Part shown: positions 43,601 to 55,099 of the stretch, one piece after another
Layout: the number at the start of each line of letters is the position of its first letter
Numbering within the stretch: the first letter of the stretch is position 1
Assembly (NCBI GenBank): GCA_964036315.1
Contig: OZ038480.1
Location: forward strand, 11,189,703 to 11,253,702
Direction: 5' to 3'
DNA length: 64,000 nt
Origin: Acanthosepion esculentum
Taxonomy: Eukaryota; Mollusca; Cephalopoda; Sepiida; Sepiidae
Made by a program: the position numbers and the translations under genes
The notes under the pieces: generated by a model
Databases searched by the model: none
What the model was told of the DNA's origin: nothing
The model's input: the letters and a program-made list of their open reading frames with translations, nothing else

Positions 43601-45640
43601 TACATAATAGTCATGGATGCTAATACATAGCAGTCACAAATGACATTACGTAATAGTCATGGATGCTAATATATAGCAGTCACAAATGACATTACGTAAT
43701 AGTCATGGATGCTAATACATAGCAGTCACAAATGACATTACGTAATAGTCATGGATGCTAATACATAGCAGTGACAAATGACATTACATAATAGTCATGA
43801 ATGCTAATACATAGCAGTGATATATGACATTACATAATAGTCATGAATGCTAATACATAGCAGTCACAAATGACATTACATAATAGTCATGAATGCTAAT
43901 ACATAGCAGTGACAAATGACATTACGTAATAGTCATGAATGCTAATACATAGCAGTCACAAATGACATTACGTAATAGTCACAAATGACATTAGTAATAG
44001 TCATAGTGATATATGACATTACATAATAGTCATGAATGCTAATACATAGCAGTGATATATGACATTACATAATAGTCACGAATGCTAATACATAGCAGTG
44101 ATATATGACATTACGTAATAGTCATGGATGCTAATACATAGCAGTCACAAATGACATTACATAATAGTCACGAATGCTAATACATAGCAGTCACAAATGA
44201 CATTACATAATAGTCACGAATGCTAATACATAGCAGTGATATATGACATTACATAATAGTCATGAATGCTAATACATAACAGTCACAAATGACATTACAT
44301 AATAGTCACGAATGCTAATACATAGCAGTGATATATGACATTACATAATAGTCACGAATGCTAATACATAGCAGTGATATATGACATTACATAATAGTCA
44401 TGAATGCTAATACATTGCAGTCACAAATGACATTAAGTAATAGTCATGGATGCTAATACATTGCAGTCACAAATGACATTGCATAATAGTCATGAATGCT
44501 AATATATAGCAGTCACAAATGACATTACATAATAGTCATGGATGCTAATACATTGCAGTCACAAATGACATTACATAATAGTCATGAATGCTAATACATA
44601 GCAGTGATATATGACATTACATAATAGTCATGAATGCTAATACATAGCAGTGATATATGACATTACATAATAGTCACGAATTCTAATACATAGCAGTGAT
44701 ATATGACATTACGTAATAGTCATGGATGCTAATACATAGCAGTCACAAATGACATTACATAATAGTCACAAATGCTAATACATAGCAGTCACAAATGACA
44801 TTACATAATAGTCATGAATGCTAATACATAGCAGTGATATATGACATTACATAATAGTCATGAATGCTAATACATAGCTGTGACAAATGACATTACATAA
44901 TAGTCATGGAGGCTAATACATAGCAGTGACAAATGACATTACGTAATAGTCATGAATGCTAATACATAGCAGTCACAAATGACATTACATAATAGTCATG
45001 GATGCTAATACATAGCAGTCACAAATGACATTATGTAATAGTCATGAATGCTAATATATAGCAGTCACAAATGACATTACATAATATTCATGGATGCTAA
45101 TACATAGCAGTCACAAATGACATTACATAATAGTCATGAATGCTAGTACATAGCAGTCACAAATGACATTACGTAATAGTCATGGATGCTAATACATAGC
45201 AGTCACAAATAACATTACGTAATAGTCATGGATGCTAATACATAGTAGTGACATATGACATTACGTAATAGTCATCGATGCTAATACATAGCAGTGACAA
45301 ATGACATTACATAATAGTCATGGATGCTAATACATAGTAGTGACATATGACATTACATAATAGTCATGGATGCTAATACATAGCAGTCACAAATGACATT
45401 GCGTAATAGTCATGGATGCTAATATATAGCAGTCACAAATGACATTACGTAATAGTCATGGATGCTAATACATAGCAGTCACAAATGGCATTACGTAATA
45501 GTCATGGATGCTAATACATAGCAGTGACAAATGACATTACGTAATAGTCATGGATGCTAATACATAGCAGTGACAAATGACATTACATAATAGTCATGAA
45601 TGCTAATACATAGCAGTCACAAATGACATTACGTAATTTT
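40655..45640 (+). repeat. 46-bp minisatellite, about 108 monomers, with 920-bp higher-order block
   Basis: Monomer: ACATAGCAGTCACAAATGAC, ATTACGTAAT, AGTCATGGATGCTAAT (46 bp). The core ATTACGTAAT is a palindrome, extended by TGAC...GTCA on either side with one extra A. Variants at the core are ATTACATAAT, ATTATGTAAT, ATTAAGTAAT and ATTGCATAAT; other variable sites are ATAGCAG/ATTGCAG, GTCACAAATGAC/GTGATATATGAC and GGATGC/GAATGC. Block 41125-42049 is repeated at 42045-42969, matching at every base I compared (offset exactly 920 = 20 x 46), including private changes such as CAGTCAGAAATG and CATCATAGTC. Stops occur in all frames, so it is not coding. Some monomers near 43980-44010 are truncated. 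Confidence 0.97.
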
Positions 45641-46335
45641 TCTCCCCTGAATCGATCCTTCAAGTCTATAAATCGACCATTCGCCCATGCATGGAGTATT
45701 GCTGCCATATATGGTCTGGAGCCCCTGCTGTTTGCCTCGGGGTTCTTGATAAGATCCAGAGATGGATAGGCAATGTGATTGGCCCTGATCTGTCATCTCG
45801 TCTGCAGTCGCTCTCTCACAGACACGATGTTGCCTCGCTCTGCCTTTTTTACAAATACTTCCACGGTAATTGCTCTGAGGAGTTGCGTTCGCTTGTCCCC
45901 AGGCCTCGTGAATTTAAACGCCCCACCAGGCTGGCATCCCGCTCCCACCCCTACACCCTGGAAACTGTTAGGTGTAGACGTCTCTTCTACTCCAATAGCT
46001 TCATGTCTCGCACATCCCGCCTATGGAACTCCCTTCCCTACTACTGTTTCCCTGACAAATACAATCTCCAAAGGTTTAAGTGTAGCGTCAATCGACATCT
46101 CCAGTTGCCTTGATCTATCCGCTTCCCTTCTCCACATCCTTTCTTTTCTCATTCATATCTGCTCTCGCTCCGAATCTTTTGTGGCCCCCTTGCCTTGATC
46201 GACCCACTGTCTTTCTCTTCTTCCTCATCCCCTCCATTGCCACTCCTATCTGCTCTTCCTCCAACCCTTCTTTAACCCCTTGCGCGATAGTGGCCTCTGG
46301 CCTTGCTTGGGGCGATATGATTTAAAAAAAAAAAA
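45641..46335 (+). pseudogene. LINE-B 3' fragment fused to the array end
   Basis: The array's last core (ATTACGTAA) is followed directly by TTTTTCTCCCCTGAATCGAT, which matches the LINE-B interior at 53205. A 140-codon frame (45691-46113) is intact: MEYCCHIWSGAPAVCLGVLD, KIQRWIGNVIGPDLSSRLQS, FYKYFHGNCSEELRSLVPRP, REFKRPTRLASRSHPYTLET, SNSFMSRTSRLWNSLPYYCF, PDKYNLQRFKCSVNRHLQLP. This is the C-terminal domain of a Jockey/CR1-type LINE polyprotein, best preserved of the copies. No catalytic domain. 3' end: CCTTGCTTGGGGCGATATGA then poly-A. Confidence 0.9.
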
Positions 46336-46490
46336 ATTTACCCATAGCTAGGGGGGAGAAGAAGAGGATTCGTACTTTTCCCAAGGGTATTAGCATGTAA
46401 GTGAGTGTAATTGATCTGACTGGAATTTGAACTCTGCTCTCTGATTCCTTAATCCGAGGTGCTATCCATTACACCACCCTGCCTCCTACA
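46335..46490 (-). mobile_element. tRNA-derived SINE S1 head, minus strand, inserted at LINE-B tail
   Basis: Minus strand: GGTGGTGTAATGGATAGCAC, GTTCAAATTCCAGTCAGATC, TTGGGAAAAGTACGAATCCT, CTTCTCCCCCCTAGCTATGG. The SINE lies immediately after the LINE-B poly-A, back-to-back. Confidence 0.85.
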
Positions 46491-46779
46491 TATTTAATAA
46501 TAAACAACGAAATAAAAAAGATGCCCTGTCCAAAATTAATGGCATGAGAAAAGCATCAGAACAAAAATGACAAATTTTTAATGTCTAAGTGATAAATATT
46601 AATATTTATTTCCAGAAGAATTTGAATTGTCACTCGCACCTTAATAATTCATATCATAACATAGTAGACATCCATTTGCCACTTCAGTCTCAATGACAAA
46701 GGACTGAATTTTAACCAAACAGAGCGATACCTTTATCTTGTGAGATGAATGAATGCCTAAGGTGTTTGGGAGTCAGTAC
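46491..46779. other. AT-rich non-coding stretch
   Basis: No supported feature. Confidence 0.45.
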
Positions 46780-47060
46780 TGACAACATTCTGGCAACTCC
46801 TGCAGCCAGGCAGATTCAAAATGTAAGACCCTGTTTAGGTTAAAATTAAGTCCTTTGGTGTTGAGACTGGAGTGGCAGGCCTGGGTAATGATATAGGAAG
46901 GCTGTGTGTTGCCTAGACCATCTGCCACCTCTCTCAGCCATACTGACAAGATCCAAAGGAATACTGTGTATTACATTTGAAGCTGGCTTGGCTGCAGGAG
47001 TTGCCAGAATATTGTCAGTGTTGATGGGCAACCACTTTTGGGTTCCACTCTGGGTTTTCT
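46780..47060. repeat. foldback element with ~45-bp inverted arms
   Basis: ACTGACAACATTCTGGCAAC TCCTGCAGCCAGGCAG (about 46780-46815) is inverted at CTTGGCTGCAGGAGTTGCCA GAATATTGTCAGTGTTG (about 46986-47022). The loop is ~170 bp. A related arm sequence lies at 33177-33195. Confidence 0.75.
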
Positions 47061-47999
47061 ACTTGAATTTACTTCCATAGCCATTTCCATATTTGGATAT
47101 GACCACAGGGCAGTGGAGGTTTACAACCAGGGTTTTCCTTCCACTTGATGGATTGCCTTCCAAGGCTGATGAGCTCTGTCTACCTGAAGCAACTGGCTGA
47201 GACACCAGTCATTAATCTCTGCCCCATCTTTGGATTGGAACTGGATTTACTTGTCAGAGGCTATTTTAGATGCTTGCCATGAGAGCATTTTATAGTTATC
47301 AGTTGGAGATTCTGTAGTATATTGCTGCTGGGCTCAAATAAGTTGACGAACACTTATCTATAAAAATATATAAATGTCTTTATTGTTCAAGTTGTGGTGA
47401 ATGGGTAAAGTGAGGGAGAATTACAGAGGTTAGGATTGTGCACACAGGAATTGACGGAGACAGATCATCAGTGAACCTCTAGCCAACCTCTCTGTCCAGA
47501 TCAATAATCGAACTGGTTAAATAACATTTGGACACCTACACAACTTCATGTGGCTATGTCTTCTTCCGGTATGTCACCTATGCAACTTTGTGTGGCCATG
47601 CTTCTTCCGGCATATGCCCATGCAAGCATGCATTTCCTTCCACTCAAGACACCTGTGTACCGTTTATTCTAGGTGCAGGACACCTGTGCCCTGTTTATTT
47701 TAATCACTAGATGCATTTCCTGTTTATGCTATCACCAGTTCCGAGTTCTGCTCACACACTGATGCAGCAGAAGTAAGGCCAAAGGTCTTTTCTCAATTGA
47801 TATCCAACAATCCTTTCTGGTAAAAATGGTGTACCAAATGGCAAAGACACTTAAACATAGTTTAAAAATTACAACCAAAATTATTCATGCCTACAAATCA
47901 GCAAAAATCATGTCTTTTCGAAATGATTTACTATTCCTAAATCAGCTGTTTGAAATGTTATTCTAAAGTTTAAAAAAGAAAATACTGTGGCAAATATAT
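47061..47999. other. unclassified intermediate-GC stretch
   Basis: Contains short imperfect duplications (CTTCTTCCGGTATGTCACCT / CTTCTTCCGGCATATGCCCA; GACACCTGTGTACCGTTTAT / GACACCTGTGCCCTGTTTAT). Probably an LTR or other element; no ends found. Confidence 0.35.
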
Positions 48000-48530
48000 G
48001 TGGATGTGTTGGGAAGGAAGATAAAGACCAGGATGAAAGTCATAAAAAATACTATTACCAGAACCTTACGTAGAGCAGGCCTACAAGATCTTGTAAGAAC
48101 TCTTTTCCAAAAGTTAGTCATTTGAAATCTCATTTAGCATTTGTAACTAAACATACAGATAAGCCTAATCTCATTCTGGTAGAATAGATAAAGCTAAAAC
48201 ATTTGAGGCATAACAACAAGAAATGTCTTTGGAGACACAAAAATGAGGCTTTGAATCCAAAGAATAACATCTCACCAACAAAACATTGAAGAGTAAGTCT
48301 CAAGATTTAATGGTGTTTCTTGGCAAAAGTTACAGAAAGAAACTTGGTCAGTATTAATGGAATATAATAAAAGGGGGGGATTTCTTGCAAAGTGTAGGAT
48401 GTCAAATTGGAAATGTTGATAATCTGGAACTGAGACATGGTTAGAACATTATCTATGACAATGATTGAGAAACATACTTTGAAATTAATCCCAAAATATC
48501 TTCAAGGATATAAAAGTTTTACCTTGGCTT
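48000..48530 (+). pseudogene. Tc1-like transposase pseudogene
   Basis: Scattered frames give TRTLRRAGLQ near 48060, and YDND then EKHTLKLIPKYLQ near 48455-48510, corresponding to the QxDNDPKHTSK block containing the second catalytic aspartate. Many stops and indels; long dead. Confidence 0.6.
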
Positions 48531-49384
48531 TTGCAATTTGAAAATTTAAGAGGTGAATTGAAAAGATGTATAAGTACAAGAAAAAAATAACAACTTGAAG
48601 ATTCTGCACATCAAGTGCGGCAATTTATTCTTATAGCTGTTTGTGGTAATTTAATAAAAAATTGGAAAAATTATGATTAAAAAAAATGTATAACCAATTA
48701 TTAATTTTCATTAAACATTTATATGGAGCAGACATTTATTTTTTTTTGTTTAAAATTATTAAAAAAATTATTAAAAATTATTTAAAAAATTATTAAGAAT
48801 TATTAAAAAAATTATTAAAAATTTACAATGTAAATTGTTATTTATATATTTACTTTACTTACGTCATATCTAAAACTACATTTTTGTTTTTCCGAAAATC
48901 TTTACTCAATTATTTTTGTAATTATCTTCAATTAAATAAAATTAAAAAATACAAATCTTTTCAAAAGAAACTATGAAAGAAAATGAGAAGGAGACTTATG
49001 TCTAAAATCAGTAAGAGACAGTTGAAGTTTCTGGGACGCATTATAAGGAAAGACGGCTCTGCTTTTTCTTCTTCCATCAAACACTATTATGAGCAGATAG
49101 AAAATTATGGGTTTATATCTGCTTACTCATCATTATAACATGAACTACTTGGTGTATTGTCCTTTTATTTTTACCTTGTGTGCATGACTGTGTTCAGTAG
49201 ACATGTAAATAAATACAAATATTTCAATGGGAAATGCTTGGCTCTATTTGTGTATTACTTCAAGACAATAACGGTCAAATCCCTAATGTCCAGGAATTGG
49301 TTCTATAAAGTCAGGTAATCTTTAGGAACATATTCTGCTTATTTTCTTTTCAATCTGAGAATGGAAACAAATCACTTTATACTA
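48531..49384. other. AT-rich stretch with a LINE-A scrap
   Basis: TTATTAAAAA-type imperfect repeats at 48750-48825. At about 48985-49055, GAGAAGGAGACTTATGTCTA and AGACAGTTGAAGTTTCTGGG are a short LINE-A piece. Confidence 0.6.
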
Positions 49385-49828
49385 TCAATAAAAATTAACC
49401 CATTTTGATAATAGATAAATGTTTCTTATGAAATTAAGATATTTCCGCATTGAAATGCTGTTCTCATCATAATTCTGTTCAGTAGTCTGATGCTTTTTGA
49501 CTCTAGCGTCATCAGCTGTGTTATGCTTTCTTAGCCACATTTGAACAGAATTGTTGCAGTCCAAAAGATCCAATAGAAGACCTAACGAATTTATGACTAG
49601 AAAATTTGCCACATTTTTAACTTCAAGATGATTACTTTCTTCATAATAAATTCGGTTCATCAGACAAAACTCTCTTTCAGCCTCCACAAAACTTACAGCA
49701 ATGGTATTAATTATATTTTTAGCTATTATATATCGGTTATTAATATATAAGATTATTTTCAGATAATCCAACAACCAGTTCATTAAACTTTTATAATTTT
49801 CAAAATCAGTTTGTGCAATCTGGTACAA
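49385..49828 (-). pseudogene. hAT-type transposase C-terminal (dimerisation) domain relic
   Basis: This 147-codon frame is uninterrupted. Residues about 51-64 read TIAVSFVEAEREFC LMNRI, followed by VKNVANFLVINSLG (about 72-85), then VQMWLRKHNTADDARVKKHQ (about 96-115). The xxVSxAExERxFSxMNxI...VxNxxxFxxIN block is the hAT C-terminal dimerisation domain, found in hAT transposases and in domesticated relatives such as KIAA1586-like and zinc-finger MYM-type proteins. The N-terminal BED finger and catalytic RNase H-like domains are not seen upstream on this strand. Either a 5'-truncated transposon or, less likely, a terminal exon of a hAT-derived gene. Confidence 0.65.
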
Positions 49829-50849
49829 ACCAGTTGGATGTCACAACTGCTTGAAGATAATAGCTTAATAACTATACATGCTTAAAAGTAGAAACTTTGC
49901 AGATTAATAACTTGATATATATTTTAAATGATGCATAATTCTTATCTTTCTCCATAAATTTAATTAAATTATATTTTAAGTTGGTATCTACCCAGTAGGG
50001 ATATTGTATTTTATTAATATTTTTCAATAAAAAGGTTTTTATTTTGTCTAAAACTGATTAATTAATAATGTTCTAATGAGGTGTCAGCTATAATTTGAGT
50101 TGATTTGTTTGTTTTACCAAATTTTAATTTATATCGATTTTTAAAGTTTTTCTTCACAAACCCAGCAGATTCTTATATAGCTGTTTTCTGCTTTGATTTC
50201 TGATGTACAATGGTGGTTAATAAATGAATTTACAGTGAATTTGATACTCACTGTGTGCCCCGAAAATTTTGGTCATTTATCAGATTAAGTTAAACTTAAT
50301 AAATATAAAATGTCTCTTTCTACAAGTGATGTGACTGCCAGTGTTTCTACAAATTTACTAAAAACATTTGTCGATCTTCAAAAAACACAAAATCTGCTGT
50401 GTTGTTGATGAGTGATTCCATATATGGAGTTGATAAGAGTCCAAAGTTGTGGTTAATATGAGATCTTGAATAAATGCATTTCCCCTGCTGCATTCATAGA
50501 CATTTCACCAACAACAACCCACACGTACATACACACACACACACATACACACACATAAACAAATGCAAAAATCTATATATTAAGAAGAAAAAAGAAAAGA
50601 GAAAAACAGGCCATGGGGAAATGCCTGCGTTATTGGAGTCTGAAATCAATTATTTGTAGACAGATGCTGTGGGTCATAAAACAAAAAAAAGTGACTAGCA
50701 GGAGCCATAGAAATTTCATGGCATTCCTATTTGAATTTTCCGATGAATCATAATTTTTAATTTAATGATTGATTAACTTCCTTTTAAGTTCCACGACATT
50801 AAAATACACATAAAAAATTCCCCTATTGCATCGTCAAATATTTGAGCTT
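49829..50849. other. AT-rich stretch with an AC microsatellite
   Basis: An (AC)n-like tract at about 50520-50560 (ACACACACACATACACACAC). No gene supported. Confidence 0.5.
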
Positions 50850-51405
50850 AACAAATTTAATCAGATCTGTCATCTAGTCTGCAGTCTCTCTCTCACTGAT
50901 GCGACGTTGCCTCGCTCTGTCTTTTTTATAAATACTTTCACGGTAATTGCTCCGAGGAGCTGCTTTCGCTGGTTCCTAGGCCTCATGAATTTAAACGTCC
51001 CACCAGGCTGGCATCCCGTTCCCACCCCTTCACCGTTGAAACTGTTAGATGTAGACGTCTCTTCGACTCCAATAGCTTCGTGTCTCGCACATCTCGCCTG
51101 TGGAACTCCCTTCCTTATTCCTGTTTCCCTGACAAATACAATCTCCAACTATTTAAGTATAACGTCAATCGACATCTCCAGCTGCCTTGATCTATCCACT
51201 TCCCTTCTCCACATCCTTTCACCTTTCATTCCTATCTGCTCTCGCTCCAAATCTTCTGTAACCCCCTTGCCTTGATCGATCCACTATCTTTCTCCACATC
51301 CTCTCCTTTACCACTCCTATCTGCTCTTCCTCCAAACCTTCTGTAACCCCCTGCGTACTAGTGGCTTCCAGCCTTGCTTGGGGGTGATATGCTTAAAAAA
51401 AAAAA
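50850..51405 (+). pseudogene. LINE-B 3' fragment
   Basis: Aligns base for base with 45790-46330 with moderate divergence: CTGATGCGACGTTGCCTCGC, CCTCATGAATTTAAACGTCC, CACCAGGCTGGCATCCCG, AACTGTTAGATGTAGACGTC, TCGCACATCTCGCCTGTGGA, then CCTTGCTTGGGGGTGATATG and poly-A. Shorter at the 5' side. The peptide phase shifts, so it is not a functional protein. Confidence 0.88.
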
Positions 51406-51990
51406 ATAAAAAAATAAATATTGCAATAACAAGCATAAGTATGAATGCAGGTCATTATTTAAAGAAGTAAGAGGGTACAAATTAAAAAAAAAGATTAAAA
51501 ATTGATAAAGATTCCTGTTTTGCTGAAGCAGAAGTTAAATGTATGAGAGCATTATTCCTGCCTCTGTCTTCCGTTTCTTTCCGTCTTGGGTATGATGATA
51601 AACTACAACCGGCAGCAAGGCTTCTGATCAGGCGGTTTTGAAGAGCTTGAAACCACTTGTGAATTGCTGTTGTTCCCAGGTCCACCCTGACCCAGGGTGG
51701 CAGCACCTGTTAGGGTCCCAACTATGGGAAAATAGTGAACCTACAAACTGGGGTCAAATCATGAAAATATAAAAATACATTAGAAAAGATTTAGTAAAAA
51801 GAAAATAAATAAAAAGTTATCAACAATACATGTTTTGAAAAAAAAAAAAAAAAAATTTACCAAAGCTCACAAGAAAATAAAATTTCAGCATTAAATGACC
51901 CATAAGGTGTTGATATGCCATTAAACAAACAAACAAACCAAACCGATTCTTTCTTCTATTTAACAGTCCAAATAAGGTAAATAATGTAAA
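51406..51990. other. non-coding stretch with a strong hairpin
   Basis: CCACCCTGACCCAGGGTGG near 51682-51700 forms a perfect 7-bp stem with a 5-nt loop. Poly-A at 51838-51855 and a CAAA run at 51920-51945. Nothing else recognised. Confidence 0.5.
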
Positions 51991-52580
51991 TGTAAAGAAG
52001 TGACCAACTCTAGGATGTGCACACAAGGAATGAAAGAATGACAGGAAGATATATAAGCACTCCACCCAAGAAGGAAAAGACAGAGAGTCTCTCATCATTA
52101 TCATCATCATCATTGCAAAGAAGATCTATGCTTAGAGAAAGTCCCACACTCTCACACAGATATCAATTGACAAAGTCCAGAAGAGAATATACAATAAGTT
52201 GACATATGAGAGATTCGGTCATGTCTTATTGGTCTTTGCAGCGATAACGTTAGGATTTGTTAAGCTAATACATCGAAAATGTTTATATACATTTTACTGA
52301 TTACTTATAAAGTGAGACAGGTAAATTCTCGTGGTAATAGATAATTAAACAGTAAGCTGCCCCCAACATGTAAACAGGTAGTTGATCCAGCTGCACTTAG
52401 GACGTACACATGTAGGACAACCGGGTGACAGGAAGATATATAAGCACCCCACCTTAGAGGAAAAAGATAGAAAGTCTCTCACATTATTGCAAGAAGGAGA
52501 TCCATATTCAGAGAAAAGCCACCCACTTGTTAATATTGATGAACTCCAGACATGAATAAATGATGATTTTACATAGGAGA
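51990..52580 (+). repeat. pair of diverged direct repeats, each with a TATA box
   Basis: Copy 1 (about 52000-52205) and copy 2 (about 52370-52580) share TGACAGGAAGATATATAAGC, (A)CTCCACC / CCCCACC, GAGTCTCTCATCATTATC / AAAGTCTCTCACATTATTGC, and CATATGAGAGATTCGG / CATAGGAGAGATTTAG. ATATATAAGC looks like a core promoter; the arrangement could be remnants of two LTRs (~350 bp apart) or a tandem duplication. A TCATCATCATCAT run is at 52096-52112. Confidence 0.55.
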
Positions 52581-52719
52581 GATTTAGACGTTTTTTTATG
52601 AATCTGTGCAATGATGGTATTGCACATAGCATTATGGGACAGAAATGCAAGATTGTTACCCAAACAAATGATAAACTTGCCAACCAGCTTGCCCCTCATC
52701 ATATAGATTTGACAAATCT
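52581..52719. other. non-coding stretch
   Basis: Nothing recognised before the LINE-B copy. Confidence 0.4.
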
Positions 52720-53780
52720 TTAGCATTGCTATATCGATTGTTTGACTTAGTACAATCATTCCTGTCAAACCGTGTATTCAAGGTCGTTCTCAACAGATTC
52801 TCCTCCAGCTCCTACATCAACGATCTTCCTGATGTCATAGATTCCCAAGTAGGCATCTACGCAGATGACACTACAATTTGCTCCTGCCTCAAAAACAAAT
52901 CTAGCGTTGTTGACAAAACTAACCTGGCCGTTCGTCTTGAAAAGAACCTCCAATCGGTTGTGAACTGGGGCAGGAATTGGTTGGTTTTGACGCCTCAAAA
53001 ACAAAACTGCTCTCTATTACTCTTCACAGAGAACCATCCCTTCTCCCCCCCCCATTAGAATGTCTGACGCTCAACTTCTCGAGAGCTCCTCTTTGCGACT
53101 ACTCGGTCTCACATTAACTGCTGACCTGAGATGCAACAAATACATTGAGTCAATAGCTTCGTCCACCGCAAGGAAAGTCGGCTCCCTGTGTAGCGCCAGG
53201 AAGTTTTTCTCCCCGGAATCGATCCTTCAAATCTACAAATCAACCATACGCCCTTGCATGGAGTATTGCTGACATATATGGTCTGGAGCCCCTTCTGTTT
53301 GTCTCAAGGTTCTTGATAAGATTCAGGGATGGATATGCAATGTAATTGGCCCTGATTTGTCATCTCGTCTGCAGTTGCTCTCCCACAGACATGCCGTCAC
53401 CTCCCTGTCTTTTTACAAATACTTTCATGGTAACTGCTCTGATGAGCTGCTTTCACTGGTTCTCAGACTTCATGAATTTAAGGCTGGCAACCCGCTCACA
53501 CCCTTTCACTGTTGAAACTGTTAAATGTAGCCATCTCTTCTACTTCAACAGCTTCATGTCTCGCACCTCTCGCCTGTGGAACTCCTTCCCCTGATAGCTA
53601 TAATCTCCAACTGTTCAAATGTAATGTCAATCGACATCTCCAGATGTCTCGATCTATCCCCTATCCTTCTTTTCATCCTTTCCTCTATCACTCCTATCTG
53701 CTCTCGCTCCAATTCTCTGTAACCCCTTGTGTGCTAGTGGCTTCCTACCTTGCTTGGGGTGAAACGTTTAAAAAAAATAA
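52720..53780 (+). pseudogene. LINE-B copy with reverse transcriptase YADD motif, inactivated
   Basis: The most complete LINE-B here. Frame 52726-53058: VQSFLSNRVFKVVLNRFSSS then YINDLPDVIDSQVGIYADDT. The YADD catalytic motif is at 52858-52869. Between the SNRVFKV block and INDLPD the GVPQGSVLGP-type block (RT block 4) is missing, an internal deletion of about 10-15 codons or more. The frame shifts at the C-rich run near 53045; the next frame (53060-53272) gives RLLGLTLTADLRCNKYIESI, ASSTARKVGSLCSARKFFSP and IYKSTIRPCMEYC before a TGA where the 45.7-kb copy has TGC. The end matches the other copies. Confidence 0.9.
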
Positions 53781-55095
53781 ATTAAAACCTATAATTTTAA
53801 GATGAATTCTAATAGTTCCAAAAACGGTTCAAACTATTGGTGTCATTCTTTTTGTATCCTATTTTGGCAGATCTGTTCTACAGCCTTCCTCGATTGTATA
53901 ATCCATATAGAAATAGTTTGAGGGGGGGAGGCAAATGTTCAGCAATATTGTAAAGTTAGTAAATGTTTGCTAAACAAAAGAAAATCAAACTGCTGCCAAA
54001 CTCATAATCATCAATAACAATATGCTTATAAAATCCAAATTTCTGACCACCAAAATGTAGTTTATCAATTTTGTTGCCCCCATACAAGACTGTGATTCTT
54101 GTAATAAACCAAAAGACAATTCCAATGCCTACATTGACCTGACATACTATTCTTGATTTATTTCTGGTCTAATTCTACTAGGTACTCTATTCATCAGAAT
54201 CTGTTAGGTATTTTGCTCACATTCTACAAAGATGGATCTACTAAGATCGTCCAGTATGTCACCACTGTTGTATATTTATTTGTTTATTTATTTTTTTGGT
54301 TGATCCTGAAATCTTCTAAGGTTGAGAGTATCTTTATTACAATTGCATATGCTCCAGCTTATTGACTACTGAAATATTTTTGCCAAATTTATTTCAATTT
54401 ACAGTTGGCTTACTGAAGAAATTAAATATATTTCTTAGTGGAGGGAGTTGTGTCACTTCTGCCATCAAATGGGCACAGTGTATATATTTTGAAAATCTAA
54501 AACACAAGATTAACAAATGTTTACTTGCCTTTTCTCCTAAACTGATCTAAATGCTAAGGTTGTTACTACTTCTGGAACAGAAAGTTTCTTTGTAACTAAT
54601 CATAAAAGCTATCAACAATACAATCCTTCATTTATCAACACCACAAAAGACGAGGTTGGAAATGAATACTAAAATGAAACTTTTAGAAATTATTTTTTAG
54701 ACTTGAACATGTCTACATAAAAATAAATCCCATAAACCCAATAATTTCAAGTTGCTTTGAAAAACTTTTGTCAAATTTTAAACACCAAAGCTTGTGTTAA
54801 GTTTTTAGGTAGCTACAACATGTTTTATATTAACCTCTGAAATTTAATAAAATCTATTTTTTCCATATGTTGATACATGGGTAATGGAAAGGATCTAAGA
54901 AATATTGAAAAACGGAAAATAAAGTTGAGTGAGTGAATGTTCACATTCGAGATCTCACAAGGAACATCAGAGATCATGAAACAATAAAGAGGACTGTTGA
55001 AAATATAACCAAGTTACAAACTAGAGGCAAAGGAAAAGACTTTAAGAACTTGATTCCTCGAGGGGAACATAAAATATATAACGAATTATAGTGAA
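53781..55095. other. AT-rich non-coding stretch
   Basis: No supported gene. GTTCTACAGCCTTCCTCGAT near 53875 resembles (minus strand) the Penelope-like CTGAAGAAGGC motif, too weak to call. Confidence 0.4.
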
Positions 55096-55099
55096 ACAA

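Noticed and set aside
40655..45640. CRISPR-like repeat array
   Set aside because: There are no variable spacers; the 46-bp units abut each other and vary by point changes. The context is eukaryotic.
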